From: Planococcus sp. APC 4015
Lineage (GTDB): Bacteria > Actinomycetota > Actinomycetes > Actinomycetales > Microbacteriaceae
Length of the DNA: 64,000 nt
Direction of reading: 5' to 3'
Assembly: GCA_030407505.1 (NCBI GenBank)
Contig: JASDDH010000010.1
Span: 45,782-109,781, forward strand
In this document: piece by piece, positions 24,026 through 32,079 of the stretch
How the letters are laid out: every line of letters starts with the position of its first letter
Numbering within the stretch: position 1 is the stretch's first letter
Translations under genes and position numbers: made by a program
Notes under the pieces: generated by a model
Told to the model about the DNA's origin: nothing
The model's input: the letters and a program-made list of their open reading frames with translations, nothing else
Databases searched by the model: none

Positions 24026-24390
24026 CGTTCTCCCCGAGCGCCGGGATACCAGTCGTCGAGCGTGTTCTCGGTGACGGCGATGAAGACGTCGTCCGGGCGC
24101 ACACCCTCCTGCTCGAGGTTGCGGGCGACCGCCTCGAACATGCGGGCCTTCGTCTGCGCGTCGTACATCTTCACCATGAGGATGCGCACATAGACCACGT
24201 CGCGGCGGTCGCCGCCCAGGTAATGGGGGTCTGCGACGATGTGGTCGGCGGGCAGCGGATGGATGACCTGGAAGCGGTCCTCCGCATCCATGCCCAATCC
24301 TTCGACGAGGCCCGCGTTGACGGCGGCCGCGTAGGTCAAACGCGTCTCGACGGGGACGGTGTCAGCGATTTCGATGGTGACGAGGGGCAT
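24022..24390 (-). CDS. tautomerase superfamily protein
   Basis: The 122-residue protein begins MPLVTIEI, giving the N-terminal proline that is the general base of 4-oxalocrotonate tautomerase-like enzymes; it is twice the length of the small 62-residue members. The ATG at 24390 is chosen over one 9 bases upstream because it exposes Pro1, has AGGAGG 10 bases upstream and shares one base with the preceding stop (TGATG). It could interconvert keto and enol forms of an intermediate. Its place in a sugar operon is unusual. Confidence 0.82.
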   Translation of the reverse strand: MPLVTIEIADTVPVETRLTYAAAVNAGLVEGLGMDAEDRFQVIHPLPADHIVADPHYLGGDRRDVVYVRILMVKMYDAQTKARMFEAVARNLEQEGVRPDDVFIAVTENTLDDWYPGARGER

Positions 24391-25463
24391 CAGGCCCATA
24401 CCTCCTTGGTTACGCGCACGTCGGCGCCGGTTCGAGCGGACTCTTCGATGGCGAGGCCGAGCAGATGGTCTTGGCAGGCGTCAGCGAGCGGGTACGGCTC
24501 GGGTCCGTCGCCGCGCGCCCACCGTCCCGTCTGCTCGAGGAAAGACGCCACCGCGATGTCGTCCTCGGAGAAGCGGCATCCGCGCCACGGGTTCTCGTAC
24601 ACGAGATGACCCTCGAAGGACGCGGACACGACCTCGTTCCCTTCCAGGTTCATGTCGACGCCGGTGCGACGGTACGAGATCGGCGAGATGATCACGCCTT
24701 CGCCGGTGAGGTGCGTCACGGTGTCGTCGACGATCTCGCCGAGGGATCCGCGCACGACGATGCGCCGCGCCAGCAGGGGGTTCCACCACTGGTTGTCGAC
24801 GAAGTCGTACAGCCCCATCCGGCCGTCCCCGAAGTCCAGCGTCGCGATGGTGGTCGTCTTCGGGGAGGGAGACGGATCCTCGACCCACCCGTCGAACGTG
24901 AGCGGGTCGGCCTGCGGAGCGGAGAAGGTCCGCGCGTTCACGACGGCCTCGTCCATCCCGACATCCAGCAGGCTGCGCATGATCGCCGTCGCGTGATACA
25001 GGTGCGTCGAGGCGACCTGCACCGCCGTCGGGACGCCGATGACGCCGCTGCGGGCGATCGCGAGACGCGACGCGTGCCCCGGCATCAGCATGTACTGCTC
25101 GGCGACCTGGACGAGACTGCTCCCACCCACCGCCGACCAGAGCTCGCGCAGCCCGTCAGCGGTCGGCGCCGGTGGTGTCTCGGCGAGCACATGCGCACCC
25201 AGCGCGACGAGCTCGGTGACGACCGAGGGCATCGACGGCCAGGACACGGCTGCGATGACGAAGTCGGGCGCGAACGCGAGCGCGTCCTCGAGGGTGCGCA
25301 CGACGGGGATGCCCCACTTCGCGGCCGTGCGTTCCGCGGCCGCATCCGAGTTCGCGACCACTGCCACGGCTTCGAGCCGGTCGGGTGCGGCGCGCGCCAT
25401 GCGGATGTGGAAGTCGGACCTCCACCCCGTGCCCACGACGGCGAATCTCACTGGTACTGACAC
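24390..25463 (-). CDS. Gfo/Idh/MocA family oxidoreductase
   Basis: The 357-residue protein has an N-terminal Rossmann fold (VRFAVVGTGW) and a C-terminal Gfo/Idh/MocA domain. Members oxidise or epimerise sugars and inositols with NAD(P). The EKP motif of classical members appears here as ETPP, so the usual catalytic Lys is missing from that position. I chose the GTG at 25463 because AAAGGTG sits 5 bases before it; an ATG at 25478 and a GTG at 25502 are also possible. Confidence 0.83.
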   Translation of the reverse strand: MSVPVRFAVVGTGWRSDFHIRMARAAPDRLEAVAVVANSDAAAERTAAKWGIPVVRTLEDALAFAPDFVIAAVSWPSMPSVVTELVALGAHVLAETPPAPTADGLRELWSAVGGSSLVQVAEQYMLMPGHASRLAIARSGVIGVPTAVQVASTHLYHATAIMRSLLDVGMDEAVVNARTFSAPQADPLTFDGWVEDPSPSPKTTTIATLDFGDGRMGLYDFVDNQWWNPLLARRIVVRGSLGEIVDDTVTHLTGEGVIISPISYRRTGVDMNLEGNEVVSASFEGHLVYENPWRGCRFSEDDIAVASFLEQTGRWARGDGPEPYPLADACQDHLLGLAIEESARTGADVRVTKEVWA

Positions 25464-25498
25464 GTTGTCACCTTTCATTTCGATGGCGGGAGTCCCGC

Positions 25499-26245
25499 TC
25501 ACACTTGACTCATGCCGCCGTCGACGACGAGTTCTGCCCCGGCGATGAAGCTGGATTCCGCACTTGCGAGGAAGAGCACGGCCGCTGCCACCTCGTCGGG
25601 TCTGCCGATCCTCCCGACCGGCACCATGTCGGCGACGGCGCGCTCGACGGCTGCGGAGCCTCCGGTGAACTGCGCGAACCCGTCCGTCGCCGTGGGACCG
25701 GGACTGACCGCATTGGCACGGATGCCGCGCCCACGCAGTTCGGACGTCAGGGTGCGGGCGAGCGAGCGCACCGCCGCCTTCGTCGCGTTGTACACGGCAT
25801 GCCCGGGGCCTCCGTTGTGTCCGGCGATCGACGACACGAGGACGATGCGACCCCCGTCGCTCATCAACGGGGCGAGGCGCTGAACGGCGAAGAACGTCCC
25901 GCGGAAGTTGAGATCCGACACGTGGTCGAACTCGGAGACGGCCGTCTCGAGCACCGCCGTGGCGGGGATGTCCCGACCGGCGTTGGCGACGAGGACGTCG
26001 ACCGGACGACCGGATGCCGCGACTGCCGCCGCCAACCGGTCGAGGTCGGCGATCGTGGCGGAATCCGCCAGCAACACCTCCGCCCGCGCCCCGAGGGCTG
26101 CTCGAGCAGCCTCACCGCGTTCGCGATCGGTTCCCGTGATGATGACGTCGGCGCCCTCCGCGATGAACCGCTGCGCGACGGCGAATCCGATCCCGGAGGT
26201 CGCTCCGGTGATGACGGCGAGCTGACCGGCGAGCTGACCGCTCAC
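25499..26245 (-). CDS. short-chain dehydrogenase/reductase, second copy
   Basis: The 248-residue classical SDR has TGATSGIG, NAGRD, a catalytic Ser in LVSSIAG and YNATK as the Tyr-x3-Lys pair, ending ELVVDGGMSQV. It differs in sequence from the other SDR of the operon and probably acts at a separate step. Its GTG overlaps the permease stop (GTGA), so it is coupled to the importer genes. Confidence 0.91.
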   Translation of the reverse strand: MSGQLAGQLAVITGATSGIGFAVAQRFIAEGADVIITGTDRERGEAARAALGARAEVLLADSATIADLDRLAAAVAASGRPVDVLVANAGRDIPATAVLETAVSEFDHVSDLNFRGTFFAVQRLAPLMSDGGRIVLVSSIAGHNGGPGHAVYNATKAAVRSLARTLTSELRGRGIRANAVSPGPTATDGFAQFTGGSAAVERAVADMVPVGRIGRPDEVAAAVLFLASAESSFIAGAELVVDGGMSQV

Positions 26246-27030
26246 TTGAGCGCCCCAGCCGCCAGACCGCGCTCGAACGAGCGCTGGAGCAGCAGATAGG
26301 CCACGATCACGGGAACAGCGGTGATGACCGCGGCCGCCAGGACTCCCGTCTGGTCGTTGGTGTACTGGCTCGTGAAGAACGACGGCAGGAGGGTCACGAC
26401 CTGCTTGCCGGGATCGTTCAGCATCAGGAGCGGGATGAGGAACGCGTTCCAGCTGTTGATGAGGGTGAGCACCACGATGGCGCCGCCGATCGGCCTCGTG
26501 AGAGGGAGCACGATGTGCCAGAACACCCGGACGATGCCCGCACCGTCGACGCGGCCGGCTTCCATCAGTTCGGTCGGGATGCCCTCGAAGAAGCTGCGGG
26601 CGAGGAGGATCGTGAACGGCACCTGGAGTGCTGCCAGAGGCAGGATCACCGCGATCAGCTCGTTGTAGATGTCGAGGGTGGAGGCGGTGACGAACAGGGG
26701 CGTCAGCAGAACCGCTTCGGGCATGGTGAGAGCCGCGAGAAGGAGCCAGAACCAGACCTCCTTGCCCCTGATCCGGAGCTTCGCGAATCCGAACGCGGCG
26801 AGCATCGTGCACACGTAGACGATGGCGATCGTCGACGCCGCGACGATGACCGTGTTGAGGAAGTAGGTCGGCACGACGCCGGTCGCGAAGACCTTGGCGT
26901 AGTTGCCCCATCCCTGTCCGGCGAAGGAGCCCGTCACCATCGCGACCAGCGCCGCCAGATAGGGGAGGACGATGATCGTGGCGAGCACCTGGACGCCGAA
27001 GCGCGATCGGCGGGAGCGCAGTTCGAACAT
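26242..27030 (-). CDS. sugar ABC transporter permease, MalG type
   Basis: The 262-residue protein has six hydrophobic segments and the cytoplasmic EAA loop ELMEAGRVDGAGIVRVFWHI that docks the ATPase. It is the second permease of a CUT1-type carbohydrate importer. It starts 5 bases after the stop of the MalF-type gene. No ATPase gene lies in the operon, so a shared MsiK-like ATPase elsewhere probably energises it. Confidence 0.93.
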   Translation of the reverse strand: MFELRSRRSRFGVQVLATIIVLPYLAALVAMVTGSFAGQGWGNYAKVFATGVVPTYFLNTVIVAASTIAIVYVCTMLAAFGFAKLRIRGKEVWFWLLLAALTMPEAVLLTPLFVTASTLDIYNELIAVILPLAALQVPFTILLARSFFEGIPTELMEAGRVDGAGIVRVFWHIVLPLTRPIGGAIVVLTLINSWNAFLIPLLMLNDPGKQVVTLLPSFFTSQYTNDQTGVLAAAVITAVPVIVAYLLLQRSFERGLAAGALK

Positions 27031-27035
27031 GGTGC

Positions 27036-27980
27036 TCAGCTCTCCCTCTGCCGACGACGGAGGCTCATGAGCACGCCGCCGCCGACGGCGAGCACCAGCA
27101 GCGCGACGGAGATCGCCGCGGCGTAGCCGAAGTTCTTCTCCTGCACCATCGTCTGGTAGATGTACGTCCCGAGGAACTCGGTGGCATGGTTGGGTCCCGC
27201 TTTCGTCACCAGGTACGGAACGTCGAAGGTCTTCAGGGCGCCGATGATCCCGAGGGTCGCCAGCGCGATGGTCGTTCCCATGCACATCGGCCAGACGATG
27301 GACCGCAGTGTGCGGAGGTTGCTCGCACCGTCGACGCGGGCGGCCTCGAGGATCTCGGGCTCGATCTGGGCCATCGCGGCGTAGAAGAGGATGAAGGTCA
27401 GACCCGTCCACTGCCAGATCGTGATCGCCATCACGACGGGCATCGCCGTCTCGGGCTGGGCGAGCCACGGTTGGGTGAGGAACCCCAGTCCGACGAAGTC
27501 GAGGAGGTCGTTGAACTGACCGCCGGCATCGAAGATCGACCGGAAGACGGGAGCCATGGTGGCGGGCGCGAGCACCGTGGGGACGAAGATGATCACCTTG
27601 TAGACCGGAGCGAGGTGGATCTTGGAGTGCATGAGCGCGGCGAACGTGAAACCCAGCACGGTCTGGATCGTGAAGGTGACCACGAAGAAGAGGGCGGTGT
27701 GCCAGATCGCGCGCCAGAACACCGGGTCCTGGAACATCGTCGCGTAGTTGGCTCCGCCGACGGGCTCGGACGGGCTGAGGATGAATCCGTTCCAGTCGAG
27801 CGTGGACACGTAGCCCGTGTACCCGATTGCGAAGTAGATCATGCCGATCACGAGGATGAGCGCCGGGAGGATCCAGGGCATACCTGCCCCGAACAAGACC
27901 CGACGACGCTTCCGTGTCGGGGAGGCGACGGGCGGTGGCGCCGGATCGCCGGCACGCGCCCGTACGGTCAGCGTGTTCAT
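27036..27980 (-). CDS. sugar ABC transporter permease, MalF type
   Basis: The 314-residue protein has a basic proline-rich N-terminus, six membrane segments and the EAA loop EILEAARVDGASNLRTL. It forms the import channel with the MalG-type protein. GGAGC lies 4-8 bases before the ATG. A strong hairpin in the 67-base gap before it separates it from the binding-protein gene. Confidence 0.93.
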   Translation of the reverse strand: MNTLTVRARAGDPAPPPVASPTRKRRRVLFGAGMPWILPALILVIGMIYFAIGYTGYVSTLDWNGFILSPSEPVGGANYATMFQDPVFWRAIWHTALFFVVTFTIQTVLGFTFAALMHSKIHLAPVYKVIIFVPTVLAPATMAPVFRSIFDAGGQFNDLLDFVGLGFLTQPWLAQPETAMPVVMAITIWQWTGLTFILFYAAMAQIEPEILEAARVDGASNLRTLRSIVWPMCMGTTIALATLGIIGALKTFDVPYLVTKAGPNHATEFLGTYIYQTMVQEKNFGYAAAISVALLVLAVGGGVLMSLRRRQRES

Positions 27981-28003
27981 CGAAGCTCCATTGCTCGGTG
28001 GGG

Positions 28004-28040
28004 TCCTTCCGGGCGAACGGCCGGCGTCCGCCCGGAAGGA
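28004..28040 (-). terminator. intercistronic hairpin after the binding-protein gene
   Basis: Perfect 12-bp stem TCCTTCCGGGCG / CGCCCGGAAGGA with a 13-base loop, lying between the solute-binding protein and permease genes. It may act as a partial terminator or mRNA stabiliser giving more binding protein than permease. Confidence 0.6.
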
Positions 28041-28047
28041 TCGGTCA

Positions 28048-29418
28048 CTACTGCGCGTCGACCACGCTCTGGAGGTTCTCCAGAGCCTGCTCGATCTCGA
28101 CGTCGCCCGTCGCGACACCGATCAGGGCGTCACGGAACGCGGTGTTGAGCTCCGCGCTGACGGTGGCGAATCGAGGCTGCGTGGAGGCAGCGGCGATCTC
28201 GGTGTACTCCTGCAGAGCCGACAGCTGCGCGTCGGAATTCACCAGATCGATGTCGTCCCACTGCGGCTGCACACCCTTGAGGGAGGGGATGTTGTTGAGC
28301 GTGTTGGCCACGGCCTGCTGGCCCGCTTCGGATGTCGACAGCCACAGCGCGAAGGTCGTCGCAGCCGACTGCTGCTCGGACTTGGCGCTCACCGCGAGCC
28401 CGTAGTCGGCGTCGCCGAACATCAGTCCCGTGTCGCCGGTGCCCGCGACATCCGGGAACTGGATCGGGATCATCGTGAACGGCTCGGGGTTGGAGACCCC
28501 CGCGGCCTCCATCGCCGCGATCATCGAGTCGCGCACGGTGTACTGGGTGTACCAGCTGCCCATCATCACCATGGCGTACTCACCCGACATGAAGGCGTTG
28601 TTCGCATCGGGGTACTGCTGCAGCCCGATGGCGCCCTCCTGCATGATGCCGTCGTCGAACAGCGACTTCCAGATCTCCATGCCCTCGACGAAGACGGGAT
28701 CGGTGTAGCTCAGCTCGCCGAGCGAAGCTTCGACATAGGCGCCCGGCTGGACGTTCTGCATGATCGCCTCGAAGGTGTCCATGTCGAACGCCCACTGACC
28801 GGCGCCCTGCACGAAGCAGCCCTGATCGGCGGCCTGCAGCGTTTCGCACACGGCGAGCCACTCGTCGTAGTCCGTCGGCGCGGCCAGACCGAACTCGTCG
28901 AAGATGTCCTGGTTGATCCAGATGCTGCCCGAGTACACGGCACCGGCCGAGAGGCCGACGACCTTGTCGTCCACCGTGAGTCCGTCGACGCCGGATGAGG
29001 CGAGCTGGTCCTGCCAGTCCGCGCCGAGGGCTTCTTCGACGGCGGGACCGAGATCGATCGCGCCTGCCTGGAAGGTCTGCACCCCGCCGTTGGCCGAGCC
29101 CGGCGCGACGTTGAACACGTCCGGACCGTCGGAGGAGGTGATGGCCGGTCCGAGAACCGAGTCGTAGGTGTCGATCGGCTTCGAGACGAACTCGACCGTG
29201 ATGTCGGGGTACTCCTCGTTGAACGAGGCGATGAGCTTGTCGGCGAGCGGCTTGTCCGGCGTCCAGCCCCACCACGTGATGTCGCCTTCCGTGGCCGAAC
29301 CCGCGTCGTCGCCGCCGCCCTGGTCGGCTGCGCCGGAACAGGCGGCGAGGGCGAAGACCGCCGCGCCCGCGATGGCGATGGCGCTGCCTCGGCGCCATCT
29401 GAATGTCTGCTTTGACAT
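28048..29418 (-). CDS. sugar ABC transporter solute-binding lipoprotein
   Basis: The 456-residue protein has a lipoprotein signal peptide ending LAAC with Cys27 as the lipid-anchored residue, then a linker rich in glycine and aspartate and a family-1 extracellular binding domain (ITWWGWTPDK at its start). It is the first gene of the operon and captures the sugar or oligosaccharide outside the membrane. AAGGAGG lies 5 bases before the ATG. With a GH10 enzyme downstream, a xylo-oligosaccharide or related ligand is likely but not proven. Confidence 0.93.
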   Translation of the reverse strand: MSKQTFRWRRGSAIAIAGAAVFALAACSGAADQGGGDDAGSATEGDITWWGWTPDKPLADKLIASFNEEYPDITVEFVSKPIDTYDSVLGPAITSSDGPDVFNVAPGSANGGVQTFQAGAIDLGPAVEEALGADWQDQLASSGVDGLTVDDKVVGLSAGAVYSGSIWINQDIFDEFGLAAPTDYDEWLAVCETLQAADQGCFVQGAGQWAFDMDTFEAIMQNVQPGAYVEASLGELSYTDPVFVEGMEIWKSLFDDGIMQEGAIGLQQYPDANNAFMSGEYAMVMMGSWYTQYTVRDSMIAAMEAAGVSNPEPFTMIPIQFPDVAGTGDTGLMFGDADYGLAVSAKSEQQSAATTFALWLSTSEAGQQAVANTLNNIPSLKGVQPQWDDIDLVNSDAQLSALQEYTEIAAASTQPRFATVSAELNTAFRDALIGVATGDVEIEQALENLQSVVDAQ

Positions 29419-29489
29419 TGATTCCTCCTTGAGTGGACACCCGCGGATACGGGCATGCGGATCAACTCCGCGATGAGTCAGATGCATGA

Positions 29490-29498
29490 ACAACTTGT
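29490..29498. promoter_or_regulatory. candidate LacI operator, site 1
   Basis: ACAA-C-TTGT, a perfect palindrome with the same CAA-N-TTG core as site 2 at 29533-29547, in the gap between the importer operon and its divergent LacI gene. Confidence 0.4.
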
Positions 29499-29532
29499 CG
29501 CGCAACACCTCTGCCGGATTCACGTAATTTAC

Positions 29533-29547
29533 TGTGCAAGTTGCGCA
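29533..29547. promoter_or_regulatory. candidate LacI operator, site 2
   Basis: TGTGCAA-G-TTGCGCA pairs at 6 of 7 positions. Its centre is 46 bases from that of site 1. The divergent position suits control of both the operon and the regulator gene. Confidence 0.45.
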
Positions 29548-29626
29548 TTTGCTACTGTAGGCTGTGGAAGCGATCGACGTCAACCGTTCGGGGGACTTCG
29601 GGCCCGCGCCAGGAAGAGGGATCTGG

Positions 29627-30634
29627 GTGGCAGAGCAGAACGCAACTCTCGCGGAGATCGCCTCCGCCGCCGGGGTGTCGGTGCCGACGGTGTCGCGAGT
29701 CCTCAACGGCCGTCCCGGCATCTCCGCGCCGAAGCGACAGGAGATCGAGCGTCTGCTCGAGGATCGGGGCTATGAGCGGCGCAAGCCGCGCCGCGGCACG
29801 TCGCTGATCGACTTCGTGATCTCGAGCCTCGAGACCCAGTGGGCCACCGAACTGCTTCGCGGTGCTCAGGCAGAGGCTGCGCGGGCGGGGGCCGATCTGG
29901 TCGTCACCGCGACAGACGGCCGGCCCGCGGGCTCGCCCGATTGGATCGAGAGACTCGCCGCGCGAGGCACCGACGGCGTCGTGCTGGTCGTCTCGGAGCT
30001 GGATCCGAGCGCACGGGACGAGCTGTCCCGCCTCCACGTGCCCGTCGTGGTGATCGACCCGGTCGGAACCGACACCGACGCCTACGCCACGGTGTCGGCG
30101 ACGGACTGGGTCGGCGGGCGAGAGGCCACCGAGCATCTGCTGGCGCTGGGGCACCGCAGGATCGGCTACATCACCGGACCCATGAACCTCGAGTGCCACC
30201 AGGACCGCCTCGACGGCTACATCTCCGCGCTGGGCAGGAACAAGCTCCCTCGTGACACCTCGCTCGTACGCGAAGGAGACTCGCTCACGGCGGGCGGTGA
30301 GCGTCTCGGCGGGGAACTCCTCGATCTCGCCGATCGACCGACCGCCATCATCAGCGGTTCCGACGAGCAGGCGTACGGGGTCTACCTCGCAGCGCGGGCG
30401 CGCAGACTGCGGATCCCTGAAGACCTCTCGGTGGTGGGATTCGACGACGTCGATCTGTGCCGCTGGGTCACTCCGCAGCTGACGACCGTGCGGCAGCCTC
30501 TCGCGAACATGGCGTCCGAGGCGACGAGGCTGCTCCTGGCGCTGGCGCGGGGCGAGAACCTCGCCAGCACCCAGGTGCGCCTGGCCTCGGAGCTCATCGT
30601 GCGGGACTCGACGGCACCTCCGGGCACGGCCTGA
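29627..30634 (+). CDS. LacI family repressor of the sugar-oxidation operon
   Basis: The 335-residue protein has an N-terminal LacI helix-turn-helix (ATLAEIASAAGVSVPTVSRVLNG) and a periplasmic-binding-protein-like effector domain ending with ELIVRD. It is divergent from the importer operon and most likely represses it until a sugar or sugar acid binds. I prefer the GTG at 29627, which has AGAGGG upstream and starts just before the HTH; a GTG at 29564 would add 21 residues. Confidence 0.9.
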   Translation: MAEQNATLAEIASAAGVSVPTVSRVLNGRPGISAPKRQEIERLLEDRGYERRKPRRGTSLIDFVISSLETQWATELLRGAQAEAARAGADLVVTATDGRPAGSPDWIERLAARGTDGVVLVVSELDPSARDELSRLHVPVVVIDPVGTDTDAYATVSATDWVGGREATEHLLALGHRRIGYITGPMNLECHQDRLDGYISALGRNKLPRDTSLVREGDSLTAGGERLGGELLDLADRPTAIISGSDEQAYGVYLAARARRLRIPEDLSVVGFDDVDLCRWVTPQLTTVRQPLANMASEATRLLLALARGENLASTQVRLASELIVRDSTAPPGTA

Positions 30635-30681
30635 CGGGGTGCCGAGCCCCGCCATACTGGTCACACGTTCGAGGAGGATCC

Positions 30682-32079
30682 ATGGCCGACGAGTACGACG
30701 TGGCCGTCATCGGCGGCGGTCCCGCCGGAACATCGGCGGCGCTGCGTGCCGCAGGGCTCGGGGCGCGGGTCGTTCTGCTCGAGGCATCCGATCGGTTCGG
30801 GGGCACGTGCGTCAACACGGGCTGCGTGCCCACACGCGCGCTCGCCCGCGCCGCGCGGCTGATGCGCGACATCCGCGGAGCGCGAGCATTCGGCATCCGT
30901 GTCGACGAGCCGGCGCTGGACTGGCCGGCTGCGGTCGCACGCGTGCAGGAACGCGTCGAGGCGGTGCGCGACAGCAAGAGCGACGAGCAGAGACTCGTGG
31001 ATGCCGGAGTCACGATCGTGCGGGAGGGGCTCGCCCGGTTCGAAGACGCCCACACCATCGCCGTCGCATCGGGTCGCCGCGTGAGCGCGACGTCCACCAT
31101 CATCTGCGTCGGCGGGCACTCCCGGCTGCTGCCGATCCCCGGTGCCGAGCTCGCCCTCGTGCCCGAGCACCTGCTCACGGTCCCCGCCCTGCCCGATCGC
31201 GTCGCGATCATCGGCGGCGGCAACACCGGCACCCAGGTCGCGACGATCCTCGACTCGTTCGGTGTCGACGTGAGCCTGTTCGATGTGGCTCCGCGCATCC
31301 TGATGACATCGGATGCCGGGGTCGCCGAGGCGATCACCGCCGAGTACACGACCCACGGCATCACCGTGCGCACCGGCATCGCGGGCGTCGACGGCCTCGA
31401 GCAGACCGACGACGGAGCGATCGCCCTCACCTGGCGGGACGGCGACGACACCCGCACCGAGTCGTTCGGCGCCGTCATCATGGCGACCGGCTGGCCCGGG
31501 GCGATCGCCGACATCGGCCTCGAGGATGCCGGGGTCGAGGTGTCGGGCTCGTACATCCCCGTCGACGGGGACTTCCGCACGTCGGCGTCGCACATCTTCG
31601 CCGTCGGCGACGTCAACGGGCAGTCGATGCTCGTGCAGGCGGCGAGGTTCGAGGCCGAGGCCGCCGCCGAGAACGCCGTGCTGGGCGTCGATCACCGCAC
31701 GCCCCACCATCTGCTGCCGGTGGGGGCGTTCACCGACCCGGACTTCGCCGGCGTGGGGCTGACCGAAGAAGAGGCCCGAGAGCGCATGCCCGACTGCCTC
31801 GTCGCCGTCGCGCAGTACTCGGACCTCGAACGTGCACTCATCGACGATCGGGCCGTCGGGTTCCTCAAGCTCATCTGCGACAGCCGTCGCAGCCTCATCG
31901 TCGGCGCGCACGCGGTCGGCGAGAACGCGGTCGAGGTGATCCAGGCCGTCACTACCGCGATGGCCGCCGGCATCGACGTCGCCACCCTCGCGAAGGTCAA
32001 GTTCGCCTATCCGACCTACAGCGCGGTCATCGGCAACGCCGCCCGGCTGCTGCTGGACGACGCCGCCGAGTCCGGTTAG
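30682..32079 (+). CDS. MerA-like FAD-dependent pyridine nucleotide-disulfide oxidoreductase
   Basis: The 465-residue flavoprotein has the FAD motif GGGPAG (11-16), the redox-active pair Cys43/Cys48 in [15 protein letters not shown], an NAD(P) motif IGGGNTGTQ and the second FAD motif FAVGDVNG. The dimerisation domain has YPTYS where lipoamide dehydrogenase and glutathione reductase carry HPT, a change seen in mercuric reductases. There is no heavy-metal-binding N-terminal domain and no mer gene nearby, so mercury reduction is not claimed. GAGGAGGATCC precedes the ATG. Its stop overlaps that of the convergent TctA gene. Confidence 0.87.
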   Translation: MADEYDVAVIGGGPAGTSAALRAAGLGARVVLLEASDRFGGTCVNTGCVPTRALARAARLMRDIRGARAFGIRVDEPALDWPAAVARVQERVEAVRDSKSDEQRLVDAGVTIVREGLARFEDAHTIAVASGRRVSATSTIICVGGHSRLLPIPGAELALVPEHLLTVPALPDRVAIIGGGNTGTQVATILDSFGVDVSLFDVAPRILMTSDAGVAEAITAEYTTHGITVRTGIAGVDGLEQTDDGAIALTWRDGDDTRTESFGAVIMATGWPGAIADIGLEDAGVEVSGSYIPVDGDFRTSASHIFAVGDVNGQSMLVQAARFEAEAAAENAVLGVDHRTPHHLLPVGAFTDPDFAGVGLTEEEARERMPDCLVAVAQYSDLERALIDDRAVGFLKLICDSRRSLIVGAHAVGENAVEVIQAVTTAMAAGIDVATLAKVKFAYPTYSAVIGNAARLLLDDAAESG

